64,000 nt of DNA from Mycolicibacterium hippocampi (GTDB taxonomy: Bacteria; Actinomycetota; Actinomycetes; Mycobacteriales; Mycobacteriaceae): NCBI RefSeq assembly GCF_010723735.1, contig NZ_BLLB01000002.1, forward strand, positions 4,650,001 to 4,714,000. The letters run 5' to 3'. Each line of letters begins with the position of its first letter. The stretch's first letter is position 1. Both the position numbers and the translations under genes were made by a program. The notes under the pieces are model-generated. The model saw only the letters and a list, made by a program, of their open reading frames with translations, did not search any database and was not told the DNA's origin. Positions 53,801 to 61,528 of this stretch are shown piece by piece.

Positions 53801-56800
53801 TGAGACCTGGCGCCAGCGGGGCACCGAACGTCGCGGTGACCCCGGTGTGGTCGGCGACCTTCTCCGGGTCCCATTCGACGGTGACACTGACAGCACCGTT
53901 GCCGTCGACGGCGGGAAGGGTTTCCGGGCTCTCCACGCCTGCGGCGATCGCAAGCACCGCCCGCATCGCCTTCGAGGCGTCCTCGACGGTGACGATCGGC
54001 ATGCCGCCGTCGACGGTGGTCGAGGGCAGCGTGAAGCGGATGTCGATCCAGATGTCGGACAGCGGCACGCTCAGCGTCACGGAGACGTTTCCGGCGCCGT
54101 CGGCGCTCTGTTCGAGGCGGGCGCCGGTGTTGGGATGCGTCGCGCTCGGCTTGCCGGGCACGTCGTTGACCTGCCACTCGGCGGGCTCGCCGATGCGGTG
54201 CACCGGGTTGATGGCGGTGCGTCCGGCCCACAGCACGTCGGGCGAATCGAGCACGACGGCCAGCGGGCCGCTCACGTCGGCGCGGGCCTGCCGGCGGGAC
54301 ACCACCGACACCGGCTGCACACCGGAGGCGACCACGTGATCGACGATCGCCTGCTCGAAACGGTCCAGCAACTCACCGACCGGCTCGTCGACGCGGGTGA
54401 TACCCGCAACCGCCTGCGTACCGGGGATGATGCAGACCTGGTCGGCGGTGTAGCGGGCGTCATGCGCCTGCCACAGCGAGTCACTGCGCCACCAGCGGCG
54501 CACGTCCTTGTCGATGACGGGCACGAAGTTCACCGGCTTACCCGGCTTCTTGCACAACGTCACGAAGAACGGCACGTCGGCCGGATGCAGCTTCACGGTC
54601 TCGGCGTCGGGGTAACGGGCCACCAACATCGCGACGGCCTGGTCCGGATGCTCCAGCAGCGCCTGTCCCTCGGCGCCGGCGTACAGGGATTCGATGGGCC
54701 CGAAGTCCTGCTCGTTGAGACGCGCCTCGGCACGCCTGAGCATTTCGTCGAAGCGCTCACGCCAGGTGTCGGCCAGCCATGGGCTACCGGGGGCAGCGGT
54801 GTCTGCGGTGCTGTCACCGTCGCCGATGGCGAGCTCGAGGTAGCGCTGCAGCCACTGCAGGTAGGTCATGTCGGCGACGTCGCCGAAGTACGGCTTGGCG
54901 GTGTCGGCCATGGCGGCGATGATCTCGTCGCGACGCTCCGCGACAGCGTCCGCGTCACCGGCGACCTCGTCGAGCAGCCGACCGCACCGCGATGCGGTGT
55001 TGTCGATCTCGTGGATGTCGGCGCCCAGCTGGCTGCGACCGCTGGCCATGCCGTTGATGGCGTTCCCGGCGCCGACCCAGGTCTCGGTGCCGGTGGTGTC
55101 CACCAGCATCTGCTTGACCGCCGGTGACGTGGTGGCCTCCAACGTGGCCATCGCGGCGGTGCCCACCAGGATGCCGTCGACCGGCATCTCCGGGAACCCG
55201 TAGGCCCGTGCCCACTCGCCGGACAGGTACTCGGCCGCTCGCTCCGGAGTGCCGATGCCACCGCCGACGCAGATGGTGACGTTGGCGTACTTGCGCAGTT
55301 CCCCGTAGGTGCTCAGCAGCAGATCGTCGAGGTCCTCCCACGAATGGTGTCCACCTGCGCGGCCGCCCTCGATGTGGACGATGACGTCGCGGTCGGGCAC
55401 TTCGGCCGCGATCTTGATGACGGACTTGATCTGGTCGATCGTGCCGGGCTTGAAGCAGACATGGGTGATGCCGACCGTGTGCAACTCCTCGATCAGATCG
55501 ACGGCTTCCTCCAGATCGGGAATGCCCGCGGTGACGACCACACCGTCGATCGGGGCGCCGGACTGGCGCGCCTTCTGCACGAGCCGCTTGCCGCCGATCT
55601 GCAGCTTCCACAGATAGGGGTCGAGGAACAGTGAGTTGAACTGCACCGCACGGCCCGGCTCCAGGAGCTGGGTGAGCTCGGCGATACGTCCGTCGAAGAT
55701 CTCCTCGGTGACCTGACCGCCGCCGGCCAGTTCGGCCCAGTGCCCGGCGTTGGCCGCAGCGGCGACGATCTTGGCGTCGACGGTCGTCGGGGTCATGCCT
55801 GCCAGCAGGATCGGCGACCGGCCGGTGAGGCGGGTGAACTTCGTCGAAGCCTTGACCGAACCGTCGGGCAGGGCGATGGTCTGCGGAGCGTAGCTCGCCC
55901 AGGCCGGTGCCACTGCGGGCGCAGCGCCCACGGTGAAGAGGCTGCGCTGGCCGGACCGCGTCGCGGCGGGGACGATTCCGATGCCGAGGCCGCGGATGAT
56001 CGGCGCGGTCAACCGCGTCACGGTGTCACTGGGCCCCAGGTCGACGATCCACTTGGCGCCGGTGGCGGCCAGACCCTCGACCTCGGCCACCCAGTCCACC
56101 GGCTTGACGAAGATGGTCTCGGTGAGCTCGCGCGTCAGTTCGCGATCCAGGCCCGTACGGGCGGCCCACTCGTTGACCAGGTCCACACCCGCCGACAGGC
56201 GCGGCGTGTGGAACCCGACCTCGACGTTGAGCTGGTTGAAGATCGGGCGGAAGATCGCGCCGCCGCGCGTCTTGTTCTTGCGCTCGGCCTCTTCCTTCTC
56301 GGTGATCTTCTCGCAGTACAGCTCGAAGCGGGCCAACTGCTCGGGGGTGCCGGTGATGACGACGGAGCGCCGGCCGTTGCGGATCGACAAGGCCGGCGCC
56401 AACACGGTGCGCACGTCCTGGGCGAACTCGTCGAGAAGCTCCGCCATCCGCGCCGGGTCGACGTTGAGGACCGACACCATCGGGGCCTTGTCGCCACGGC
56501 CGACCATCCCGCAGCGGCGGGAGACCAGCGATCCGGCGGCGCCGATCAGCTGCCCGATGGCGAGTAGTTCCACATCACGGGTCCCGCGAGCCTTCAACGA
56601 CTCCACGGCGGTGACGCCTTGCGAATGACCGGCGATCGCGACGGGAGGATGTCCGTCGAGATCCAGTCCCTGGCGCTTGAGGGCGCGCTGCGCGGCCATC
56701 TGGGTCAGCAGGATGCCGGGGCCCGAGATCGCGGCGGTCGTGAGGTCCTTGACGGCGGGCAACGGCTCGTCGGCGGCCAGTGCGCGGATCCACTTCATCG

Positions 56801-57080
56801 GTTCGAAGCCGATCGGGCGCACCACCACCAGTTCCCGCGCCAACGGCTCGAGCAACAGCTCGGCCTCGGCGACCAGCTGACTGATCTCGGACTCGATCCC
56901 TGCCGAGTTCACCAGCTCCTCGAGGTTCTCCAACCAGGCGCCGCCCTGGCCGCCGAACGCGACCGCATACGGCTCACCGGAGTGCAGTCGATCGACGAGG
57001 GCGTGCGTCCCTGACAGCGGTTCGAAGACCTCCCCGTTCTCGGAGGTGTGGGTGGCACGCTGCTGGTCGTTGATCGTCAC
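47817..57080 (-). CDS. fas: Type I fatty acid synthase (multidomain)
   Basis: 3087 residues, all FAS-I activities on one chain, giving C16-C26 acyl-CoAs for membrane lipid and mycolates. Domain order by motif: acetyltransferase (AIAGHSQGVTAVES, Ser ~153); FMN enoyl reductase (HIEGGRAGGHHSWEDLDDLL, ~575); hotdog dehydratase (DHNPIHTDRAAALL, ~1245); malonyl/palmitoyl transferase (ACGHSVGEYTALACV, ~1450); Ala/Pro linker then carrier domain (ITDGASSRRNQ, ~1825); ketoreductase (VVTGASKGSIAASVV, ~2140); ketosynthase (GACATAAVS, Cys ~2738; later KHDTST and GHAKGGAAV histidines). The GTG start has GGAG 10 nt upstream. acpS follows at 22 bp. Upstream is a 597-bp regulatory gap. Confidence 0.98.
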   Translation of the reverse strand: MTINDQQRATHTSENGEVFEPLSGTHALVDRLHSGEPYAVAFGGQGGAWLENLEELVNSAGIESEISQLVAEAELLLEPLARELVVVRPIGFEPMKWIRALAADEPLPAVKDLTTAAISGPGILLTQMAAQRALKRQGLDLDGHPPVAIAGHSQGVTAVESLKARGTRDVELLAIGQLIGAAGSLVSRRCGMVGRGDKAPMVSVLNVDPARMAELLDEFAQDVRTVLAPALSIRNGRRSVVITGTPEQLARFELYCEKITEKEEAERKNKTRGGAIFRPIFNQLNVEVGFHTPRLSAGVDLVNEWAARTGLDRELTRELTETIFVKPVDWVAEVEGLAATGAKWIVDLGPSDTVTRLTAPIIRGLGIGIVPAATRSGQRSLFTVGAAPAVAPAWASYAPQTIALPDGSVKASTKFTRLTGRSPILLAGMTPTTVDAKIVAAAANAGHWAELAGGGQVTEEIFDGRIAELTQLLEPGRAVQFNSLFLDPYLWKLQIGGKRLVQKARQSGAPIDGVVVTAGIPDLEEAVDLIEELHTVGITHVCFKPGTIDQIKSVIKIAAEVPDRDVIVHIEGGRAGGHHSWEDLDDLLLSTYGELRKYANVTICVGGGIGTPERAAEYLSGEWARAYGFPEMPVDGILVGTAAMATLEATTSPAVKQMLVDTTGTETWVGAGNAINGMASGRSQLGADIHEIDNTASRCGRLLDEVAGDADAVAERRDEIIAAMADTAKPYFGDVADMTYLQWLQRYLELAIGDGDSTADTAAPGSPWLADTWRERFDEMLRRAEARLNEQDFGPIESLYAGAEGQALLEHPDQAVAMLVARYPDAETVKLHPADVPFFVTLCKKPGKPVNFVPVIDKDVRRWWRSDSLWQAHDARYTADQVCIIPGTQAVAGITRVDEPVGELLDRFEQAIVDHVVASGVQPVSVVSRRQARADVSGPLAVVLDSPDVLWAGRTAINPVHRIGEPAEWQVNDVPGKPSATHPNTGARLEQSADGAGNVSVTLSVPLSDIWIDIRFTLPSTTVDGGMPIVTVEDASKAMRAVLAIAAGVESPETLPAVDGNGAVSVTVEWDPEKVADHTGVTATFGAPLAPGLTLVPDALVGLCWPAVFSAIGSALTDDGFPVIEGLLSLVHLDHAAHLLQRMPATKAELTVTATASTAVDTEVGRVVPVAVTITGSDGAELATLEERFAIRGRTGPVELADPVRAGGAITDNATDTPRRRRRDVVVTAPVDMSAFAVVSGDHNPIHTDRAAALLAGLKTPIVHGMWLSAAAQHAVTATDGRATPPARLVGWTSRFLGMVLPGDEIEFRVDRVGIDRGAEIIEVSAKVGGELVMAATAQLAAPKTVYAFPGQGIQSKGMGMDVRARSKAARKVWDSADKFTRETLGFSVLHVVRDNPTSLIASGVHYHHPEGVLYLTQFTQVAMATVAAAQVAEMREQGAFVEGAIACGHSVGEYTALACVSGVYQLEALLEVVFHRGSKMHDIVPRDAQGRSNYRLAAIRPSQIDLDDNDVTDFVAEIAERTGEFLQIVNFNLRGAQYAIAGTVRGLEELEAEVERRRELSGGKRSFILVPGIDVPFHSEVLRVGVADFRRSLERVMPTDADPELLIGKYIPNLVPRPFTLDRDFIEEIRDLVPAEPLDEILADYDTWRNERPRELMRKVVIELLAWQFASPVRWIETQDLLFIEEAAGGLGIERFVEIGVKSAPTVAGLATNTLKLPEYSHNTTEVLNAERDAAVLFATDTDPEPDVDEPVEDSAPAAEAAPAAAAAPAAAAPAAAPSGGPRPDDLTFDAADATTALIALSAKIRIDQIEPLDSIESITDGASSRRNQMLVDLGSELNLGAIDGAAEADLAGLKGQVTKLARTYKPFGPVLSDAINDQLRTVFGPSGKRPAYIAERVKKTWELGDGWVKHATVEVALGTREGSSVRGGALGGLHDGALADAASVDKAIDAAVAAVGARRGVSVSIPSAAGAGGGVVDSAALGEFAEQVTGPDGVLANAARVILDQLGLSVPVVTPEPSADAELIDLVTAELGSDWPRLVAPSFDGRKAVLFDDRWASAREDLVKIWLMDEGDIEADWPRLSERFEGTGHVVGTQATYWQGKALAAGRNVHASLYARAAAGAENPGTGRYSEEVAVVTGASKGSIAASVVAQLLDGGATVVATTSKLDDSRLGFYRQLYRDNARFGAQLWVLPANMASYNDIDALVEWVGTEQTESLGPKSIHIKDALTPTLLFPFAAPRVGGDLSDAGSRSEMEMKVLLWAVQRLIGGLSHISADRDIAARLHVVLPGSPNRGMFGGDGAYGESKAALDAVVSRWKAETSWAQRVSLAHALIGWTRGTGLMGHNDIIVDAVEEAGVTTYSTEQMAAMLLDLCDVETKVAAAREPVQADLTGGLAEANLDLSELATKARENAAAPAEEAEDDETADHTIAALPSPPRPATQAPAPDWADLDVDPADLVVIVGGAELGPYGSSRTRFEMEVDNELSAAGVLELAWTTGLIKWEDDPQPGWYDTESGELVQEADLVEKYHDVVVERVGIREFVGDAAIDPDHSAPLLVSVFLDKDFSFVVSSEADARAFVEFDPEHTVISQVPDSTDWTVIRKAGTEIRVPRKSKLSRTVGAQIPTGFDPQVWGITPDMANSIDRVALWNLVATVDAFLSAGFSPTELMRWVHPSLVASTQGTGMGGLTSMQTMFHGNLLDKNKPNDILQETLPNVVAAHVIQSYVGSYGSMIHPVGACATAAVSLEEGLDKIRLGKAELVVTGGYDDLTLEAVIGFGDMAATADTGVMRAKGISDSKFSRANDRRRLGFVEAQGGGTILLARGDLALRMGLPVLAVVAYAQSYGDGVHTSIPAPGLGALGAGRGGRESVLAKSLNRLGVGADDIAVISKHDTSTLANDPNEQELHERLADSLGRSEGAPLFIVSQKSLTGHAKGGAAVFQTMGLCQILRDGVIPPNRSLDCVDDELATSAHFVWPRETLRMGEKYPLKAGLVTSLGFGHVSGLIALVHPQAFIASLSPEQRETYAAQAQERSLAGQRRLASAIAGGRPMYERPDGRRFDQEHPEKVQEAAMLLDAASRLGEDGAYLR

Positions 57081-57196
57081 GTCTTGTTGTCTCCTCGGTG
57101 TTGCGCGCTACATCGCTCGTCGTGGGGCTGCTGCTCGTCGTGGACTGTGGGCGGCCCCGTCCGGGTGCAGATCTGCACTCCGGCTGGAACCGTTGC

Positions 57197-57212
57197 GATT
57201 CGGCGTCGAATC
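57197..57212. promoter_or_regulatory. Palindrome with flanking direct repeats, about 120 bp upstream of fas
   Basis: GATTCGGCGTCGAATC has 6-bp perfect arms around GCGT. TCCGGCTGG occurs on both sides, the copies starting 32 bp apart (three helical turns). Position and symmetry suit a regulator of fas; FasR is the known TetR-type activator of mycobacterial fas, but I cannot match its site from memory. Confidence 0.5.
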
Positions 57213-57612
57213 CGGCTGGTGTCGTCCGCAACCCTGGGTGCCGCCAAGAAAGCGCAAGCACTCCGACGCATCCTCGCGGATCGCGGTGGACACTCCAGCC
57301 GTACTAAGAGTGTCATAAGAGACAGCACCATTTTTGCGCCGAGAATGGTTACTGGCGAGTTCTACGCATGGGTAACAGGGATTGCATAACGCGCTGTTCA
57401 GGACGCCCGAAACCCTTCCGGGACAAACGTCCTGCATGCAGGTGGTTACGGTCGAGTAGGAAAGAATCGCAGATCAAGGCAGTATTGTTACACAATCGTT
57501 ATGTGGGAAGCACTGTTCGCACATGACGCGACCAGGCCAAGTGCACAGACGACAACTTGCGCACAAATGTCTTGTCATGTGTTTTCGCGATGTGTCCAAG
57601 TTTGCTGTCGAA

Positions 57613-57630
57613 ACTTACCAGTCGGTAAGT
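57613..57630. promoter_or_regulatory. TetR-type operator palindrome
   Basis: ACTTACCAGTCGGTAAGT: perfect 7-bp arms around AGTC, a classic TetR-family operator shape (TTACC-N4-GGTAA). It is 48 bp beyond the MerR gene stop and 533 bp upstream of fas, far for direct fas control, so a distal start site, a looped site or an unseen transcript must be considered. Confidence 0.65.
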
Positions 57631-57677
57631 CTTGAGTCCCGCGACCGAAACTCGGATTGAGGAACCTCCCAGAAGCC

Positions 57678-58427
57678 TCACTCGGCCCGACTCGCCTCCC
57701 GGGGCTCCCACTCACCGCTGAACAGGATCCCGGCGGTGTAATCGGTTGCCGAGGTCACCATCAGGCGTCGGGTCGCCTCGTCGAAGCGGGCGGCCAGGAC
57801 GGCGGCCCCCAACTCACGGTAGTCCTGGACGACCTCGCGCAACCGGTCCATCTCATCGGGCCTGGGCAGGTACTGAGCGCCGACCCGGGCGCGGTACAAG
57901 CTGTTCAGGCTCGCGACGAACCCCTTGGCGGCGTCGTTGACGGCTCCGTCGGCCGCGTCGAGGAACTTCACCAGCGCGCGCACGTACAGCAGGCGGTCCG
58001 GTGACCGGCTCAGGATCTCGCCGACGACACCGTCGACCACCATCACCACCTTGCCGGCGACGATGTCGGCGAGGCCGTAGGACACCAACTTGCGGGCCTC
58101 TTCGGTGTCGGCGTCGAGGCCGACTGCCTCGCCTCGGTCCTCCGACGTGGTCCGCGGCCCCAGCACCGCCCGCTGAAGGCCCAGGATGTCCGCGAGGTCG
58201 GTGCCCTGGCGCATGCTCGTGAAGAACTCGGCGATGTGGGTCGAGGTGAAGCCCTTGCGCAGTAGCTCACTGATGGTGTTGAGCTGCGAGAGGTGGTAGT
58301 CGTCGTAGAGCGCGGACCTCCCGACCCTGCGGGGCGGGTCGAGAAGGCCACGTTCCCGGTAGGCGCGAATGTTTCGGGCGCTGACGCCGGATGCCCGCGC
58401 GAGTTCCTGCAGCTGGTACTCAGCCAC
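57678..58427 (-). CDS. MerR-family transcriptional regulator
   Basis: 249 residues, longer than simple MerR sensors. The N-terminal winged helix is YQLQELARASGVSARNIRAY, then RERGLLDPPRR, followed by a wing with YDDYHLSQLNTISELLRKGF. The C-terminal 150 residues (about 85-235) are helical with no metal-binding cysteines, so an organic ligand or protein signal is more likely. GTG 58427 is preferred because GGGGGAG lies 8 nt upstream; a GTG 18 nt earlier is possible. It lies between fas and a divergent MFS transporter; control of the transporter is the simplest guess. Confidence 0.88.
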   Translation of the reverse strand: MAEYQLQELARASGVSARNIRAYRERGLLDPPRRVGRSALYDDYHLSQLNTISELLRKGFTSTHIAEFFTSMRQGTDLADILGLQRAVLGPRTTSEDRGEAVGLDADTEEARKLVSYGLADIVAGKVVMVVDGVVGEILSRSPDRLLYVRALVKFLDAADGAVNDAAKGFVASLNSLYRARVGAQYLPRPDEMDRLREVVQDYRELGAAVLAARFDEATRRLMVTSATDYTAGILFSGEWEPREASRAE

Positions 58428-58769
58428 CGCACCGCTCCCCCGCACGTCGTACCTGGCGGGGTGAACGGAGACTGCAGCAGTACATGGATCAACTTTAACC
58501 GCGCCGCCCGCCCATCGAGCGAAGCATTTTCACGGCGCCGTACCGACCCGCCCACAGCAAACCTGAGCGTTCTATCTGGGCAAACTCGGGCAAGGGCACA
58601 GAGCTGCCGACGTGCATGCACACTTCCAGCCAACTTCTCCCCCGGCGCAGAGTCGATCCGCGCGGCCCGCACACGGATATCGGTTGGCGCCGGCCCCCGC
58701 GTCTGGGGAATCATGGATGGGCCGCCCCTGCATTCGCAGGACATTAAGACAAATTACGAGAGGTGCCGC
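58428..58769. other. Divergent intergenic region, MerR gene and MFS gene
   Basis: 342 bp with no supported gene. On the minus strand GTTAAAGTTGATCC followed by ATGTACTGCTGCAG lies 50-80 bp before the MerR start: TTGATC and TACTGC could be an imperfect -35/-10, and the local dyad CTGCAG-CAG is present. An in-frame ATG at 58713 could extend the MFS protein by 19 residues. Confidence 0.4.
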
Positions 58770-60047
58770 GTGCGTCCCTGGATCGTCTGGGCGACCGGGC
58801 TGCTCGCTTACATCGTGGCTGTGCTGGACCGCACCACACTCGGTGTCTCCGGCCTGGCAGCCGCCGACCGATTCGATGCGAGTCCGAGCCTGCTGGCGAC
58901 GTTCGTCGTCCTCCAGGTCGTCGTCTACGCCGGCGCCCAGGTGCCCGCGGGGCTGCTGCTCGACCGATTCGGGTCGAAGGCCCTCATCGTGGCCGGGGCG
59001 GCACTGATGGCATCAGGGCAGCTCGTCCTGGCGTTCACCGAGTCGCTGCCGACGGCCATCGCGGCGCGCGCGGTCGTCGGGCTCGGCGACGCGGTGACGT
59101 TCATCTCGGTGCTGCGGCTGGTCCCTCACTGGTTCAGCCCGCGCCAGGTACCGCTGGTGACGCAGCTGACCGGGATCTGCGGGCAGCTCGGACAGGTGCT
59201 GTCGGCGGTGCCGTTCCTCGCGCTGCTGGCCGCCGCCGGCTGGTCGGTCGCCTACGCATCGGTGGCGGCCCTGGGGGTGCTGGCGATCGTGCTGATCCTG
59301 CTCATCGTCAAGAACGCCCCCGAGGGGCACGTGGTCACCGCGGAAGCGATGACGGTCCGGCAAACGCTGCACAGCGTCAAGACGGTGTGGCTTCGGCCGG
59401 GCACCCGGCTGGGGTTCTTCACCCATATGGGAACCCAGTTCTCGGTCACCGTGTTCGCGCTGATGTGGGGCGTGCCCTACCTGACGGTGGCGCAGGGACT
59501 GTCCGCGGCGGCGGCCGGAACGCTGCTGACACTGTCGGTCGTCGCCGCGATCTCCTCGGGGGTACTGGTGGGCATCTTCACCGGCAGGCACCCCCAGCGA
59601 CGCTCCCGCCTGGTACTCGCCATCATCGCCAGCAACGCGCTGGTGTGGACGGTGGTGCTGGCGCTTCCAGGGCCGGCTCCGGTCTGGCTGCTTGTTGTCC
59701 TCGTCGTGGTCATCTCCGTCGGTGGGCCCGGGTCGATGGTCGGTTTCGACTTCGCACGTACCTTCAACCCCACCGCCACGCTCGGCACCGCGCAGGGCAT
59801 GGTCAACATGGGCGGCTTCCTGGCGTCCCTGCTGCTCATGCAGGGGATGGGATGGCTCCTGGAAGCAGGTGGCGGCATCTCGTTCGACTCGTTCCGGATG
59901 GCCTGGACGCTGCAGTACGCGGTATGGACGCTCGCCGTGGTCGGCATCCTGATCACCCGGAGCAAGGCGCGCAGGCTGCTGCGGGAACAGAACGACCAAC
60001 TGCTTCTCGAGGGCGCGGGGAACCTCGACAATCAGGGTTCGCGTTGA
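58770..60047 (+). CDS. Major facilitator superfamily transporter (nitrate/nitrite or organic anion-like)
   Basis: 425 residues, 12 hydrophobic segments. Begins VRPWIVWATGLLAYIVAVLD directly in helix 1; the helix 2-3 loop reads GLLLDRFGSKAL, the MFS GxLxDRxGxR motif, and a second-half counterpart is FTGRHPQRRSRL. Helix 11 has GMVNMGGFLASLLLMQGMGW. The layout is that of NarK/OPA-like porters, but no substrate motif is decisive. GTG 58770 with AGAGG 7 nt upstream is preferred; ATG 58713 is an alternative. Divergent from the MerR gene. Confidence 0.87.
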   Translation: MRPWIVWATGLLAYIVAVLDRTTLGVSGLAAADRFDASPSLLATFVVLQVVVYAGAQVPAGLLLDRFGSKALIVAGAALMASGQLVLAFTESLPTAIAARAVVGLGDAVTFISVLRLVPHWFSPRQVPLVTQLTGICGQLGQVLSAVPFLALLAAAGWSVAYASVAALGVLAIVLILLIVKNAPEGHVVTAEAMTVRQTLHSVKTVWLRPGTRLGFFTHMGTQFSVTVFALMWGVPYLTVAQGLSAAAAGTLLTLSVVAAISSGVLVGIFTGRHPQRRSRLVLAIIASNALVWTVVLALPGPAPVWLLVVLVVVISVGGPGSMVGFDFARTFNPTATLGTAQGMVNMGGFLASLLLMQGMGWLLEAGGGISFDSFRMAWTLQYAVWTLAVVGILITRSKARRLLREQNDQLLLEGAGNLDNQGSR

Positions 60048-60134
60048 CTGCTCGCCACGGCCTCAGCGACCGTATCGCTGATCCGGCAGAGCCGTTCGGC
60101 AGGTCGGTCCGGATCTGCGACGGGGCCGCCGCGA

Positions 60135-60140
60135 TACTGT
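60135..60140 (+). promoter_or_regulatory. Predicted leaderless -10 for the first IspD-like gene
   Basis: TACTGT (TANNNT) ends 6 nt before the ATG at 60147 with no ribosome-binding site between. Confidence 0.5.
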
Positions 60141-60146
60141 GCGTTC

Positions 60147-60863
60147 ATGGGCGAGGCGGTCGGTGTGGTGCTGGCAGCCGGCCTGGGGACCCGGGTCGGC
60201 GCCGACGGGAACAAGGCATACCTGCCACTGGCCGGGCGCAGCATGGTGATCTGGTCCCTGCACACCCTGTCGCGGCTGCCGGACGTAGCGCGAACCGTCC
60301 TGGTGTACCGCCAGGGTGAGATGGAGGTGGCGCGCGACAGCGTGGCGCGCGAACTCCCCGACGCCCAAGTGGAACTGGTCGAGGGTGGTCAGACCAGGCA
60401 CGCGTCAGAGTCCCGGGTGCTGCAGTACCTGTCCGCCGACATCGAGTCGGGCGCCGTGGACGTGGTCGCGATCCACGACGCGGCCCGGCCGCTCGCCGGA
60501 CCTGAGCTGTTCCGTACGGCGATCGCAGTCGCCCGGGAGTTCGGCGGCGCGCTGCCTGCCCTGCCCGTCACGGGGCTTGTGCGGGTGGGTGCGGACGGGC
60601 CGGAATCGGTGGCCGCGGGCGGCGCGCTGGTCAGAGTGCAGACGCCACAGGCGTTCCGGGCGCAAGAGCTGCTGCGCGCCTACCGTTGCGCCGCAGGAGA
60701 CGGCTTCGAAGGCACGGACACATCGTCGTGCGTCGAGCGCTACACCGATGCGCTGGTGCACACCTTCCCGGGCGACCCCACCAACCTGAAGGTCACCTAT
60801 GCGCGCGACATCGCCGTCGCAGAGCACCTTCTCACGGCGTCGGAAGATCCTGCCGAGTTGTGA
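60147..60863 (+). CDS. IspD-family nucleotidyltransferase (paralogue)
   Basis: 238 residues. The cytidylyltransferase signature is near intact: GVVLAAGLGTRVGADGNKAY (Gly-rich loop, with Lys), LVEGGQTRHASESRVLQ (GGxxRxxSV-like block), VAIHDAARPL (metal-binding HDAARP), and VQTPQAFRAQELLRAY (QTPQxF), FEGTDTSSCVE (TDD region as TDT). Canonical IspD makes CDP-methylerythritol in isoprenoid synthesis. The housekeeping mycobacterial ispD lies with ispF elsewhere, from memory, so this is a second copy and its substrate may differ. Its 3' end overlaps the convergent second IspD-like gene by 32 bp. Confidence 0.83.
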   Translation: MGEAVGVVLAAGLGTRVGADGNKAYLPLAGRSMVIWSLHTLSRLPDVARTVLVYRQGEMEVARDSVARELPDAQVELVEGGQTRHASESRVLQYLSADIESGAVDVVAIHDAARPLAGPELFRTAIAVAREFGGALPALPVTGLVRVGADGPESVAAGGALVRVQTPQAFRAQELLRAYRCAAGDGFEGTDTSSCVERYTDALVHTFPGDPTNLKVTYARDIAVAEHLLTASEDPAEL

Positions 60864-61509
60864 TGAGCGCCGCGAGATAATCCGTGTCGCGGGGCAACTC
60901 GACGCTCAACGCTTCGGCGTCACCGTCGATGAGGCTCACCGGGACGCCTGCCGACAGCGCTGCCTCCAGTTCGTCGAACGGACCCGATCGGTGCAGACCG
61001 ACCAGCTGCGTCAGCACGTCCGCGGCGAACCCGCGGGGATACTGCACGGTGCGCAGCTGTGAGCGGTCCAGCGTCGCTGTCAGGGCACCATCCGGATCGA
61101 CCGACTTGACGCTGTCGGTGACCGGACGAGAGGGCATCACTGCCACCGCCCCCTCCCGCAGCGCGGCCGCGATGCGATCGACGACACCGGTGCCGGCCGT
61201 GGGCCACTCGATGTCGTGGACGACCACATGACTGGCGTCGGCGACAACGGTAAGACCGGCGGCCACACAGTGCACGCGTTCGCCCGGCGGCTCGGAAACG
61301 ACCACCCGCACCCTTGAAAAAGGCTGTCCGGCAAGGGCCTCACCGACCTGGTCGGCGAGCGGACCGGCCACGGCGATCACGACGTCGCCCGCCACCTCGA
61401 GTGCGCGGACGGCACGGTCCAGCGGAGAGGTTCCCGCCACCGCGGCGAACACGGCGTCCCGACGCCGCGCGAACCGAACCGGCACCGGCAGGATCGCCGT
61501 GACTGTCAC
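60832..61509 (-). CDS. Degenerate IspD-like nucleotidyltransferase fold protein
   Basis: 225 residues. The fold is recognisable through VVHDIEWPTAGTGVVDRI (in place of HDAARP) and RTVQYPRGFAADVLTQL (in place of QTPQxF), with PFDELEAAL near TDD. The N-terminal Gly-rich loop is replaced by ILPVPVRFARRRDAVFAAV, so the usual nucleotide loop and its lysine are missing. It may be non-catalytic or use another nucleotide. GTG 61509 with a leaderless -10 TACCCT. Tail-to-tail with the intact copy, which argues for local duplication with inversion or for a functional pair. Confidence 0.72.
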   Translation of the reverse strand: MTVTAILPVPVRFARRRDAVFAAVAGTSPLDRAVRALEVAGDVVIAVAGPLADQVGEALAGQPFSRVRVVVSEPPGERVHCVAAGLTVVADASHVVVHDIEWPTAGTGVVDRIAAALREGAVAVMPSRPVTDSVKSVDPDGALTATLDRSQLRTVQYPRGFAADVLTQLVGLHRSGPFDELEAALSAGVPVSLIDGDAEALSVELPRDTDYLAALITTRQDLPTP

Positions 61510-61516
61510 GGCGCTG

Positions 61517-61522
61517 AGGGTA
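61517..61522 (-). promoter_or_regulatory. Predicted leaderless -10 for the second IspD-like gene
   Basis: TACCCT (within TATACCCT) on the minus strand ends 7 nt before GTG 61509. It lies in the 19-bp gap after the Mce-associated protein stop. Confidence 0.5.
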
Positions 61523-61528
61523 TACCGC

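Larger units (their letters stand above)
57081..57677. other. Regulatory gap upstream of fas, no gene seen
   Basis: 597 bp with no convincing frame on either strand, less G+C-rich between 57300 and 57600. It holds the palindrome GATTCG-N4-CGAATC (57197-57212) flanked by direct repeats TCCGGCTGG (57179-57187 and 57211-57219, 32 bp apart), the 12-bp perfect palindrome CCTGCATGCAGG (57431-57442) and a TetR-type palindrome (57613-57630). The fas promoter must lie here, but I cannot place its -10 with confidence. Confidence 0.6.

Noticed and set aside
51912..55127. A 1071-codon open frame antisense to fas
   Set aside because: It follows the codon phase of fas on the other strand, is rich in Arg/His/Asp/Gly without any domain, and is the usual high-G+C mirror frame.
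57305..57325. Resemblance to a Tn5 mosaic end (ATAAGAGACAG)
   Set aside because: Only 11 contiguous bases match; the rest of the 19-bp end differs at several positions, there is no second end, target duplication or transposase. Chance or unrelated.
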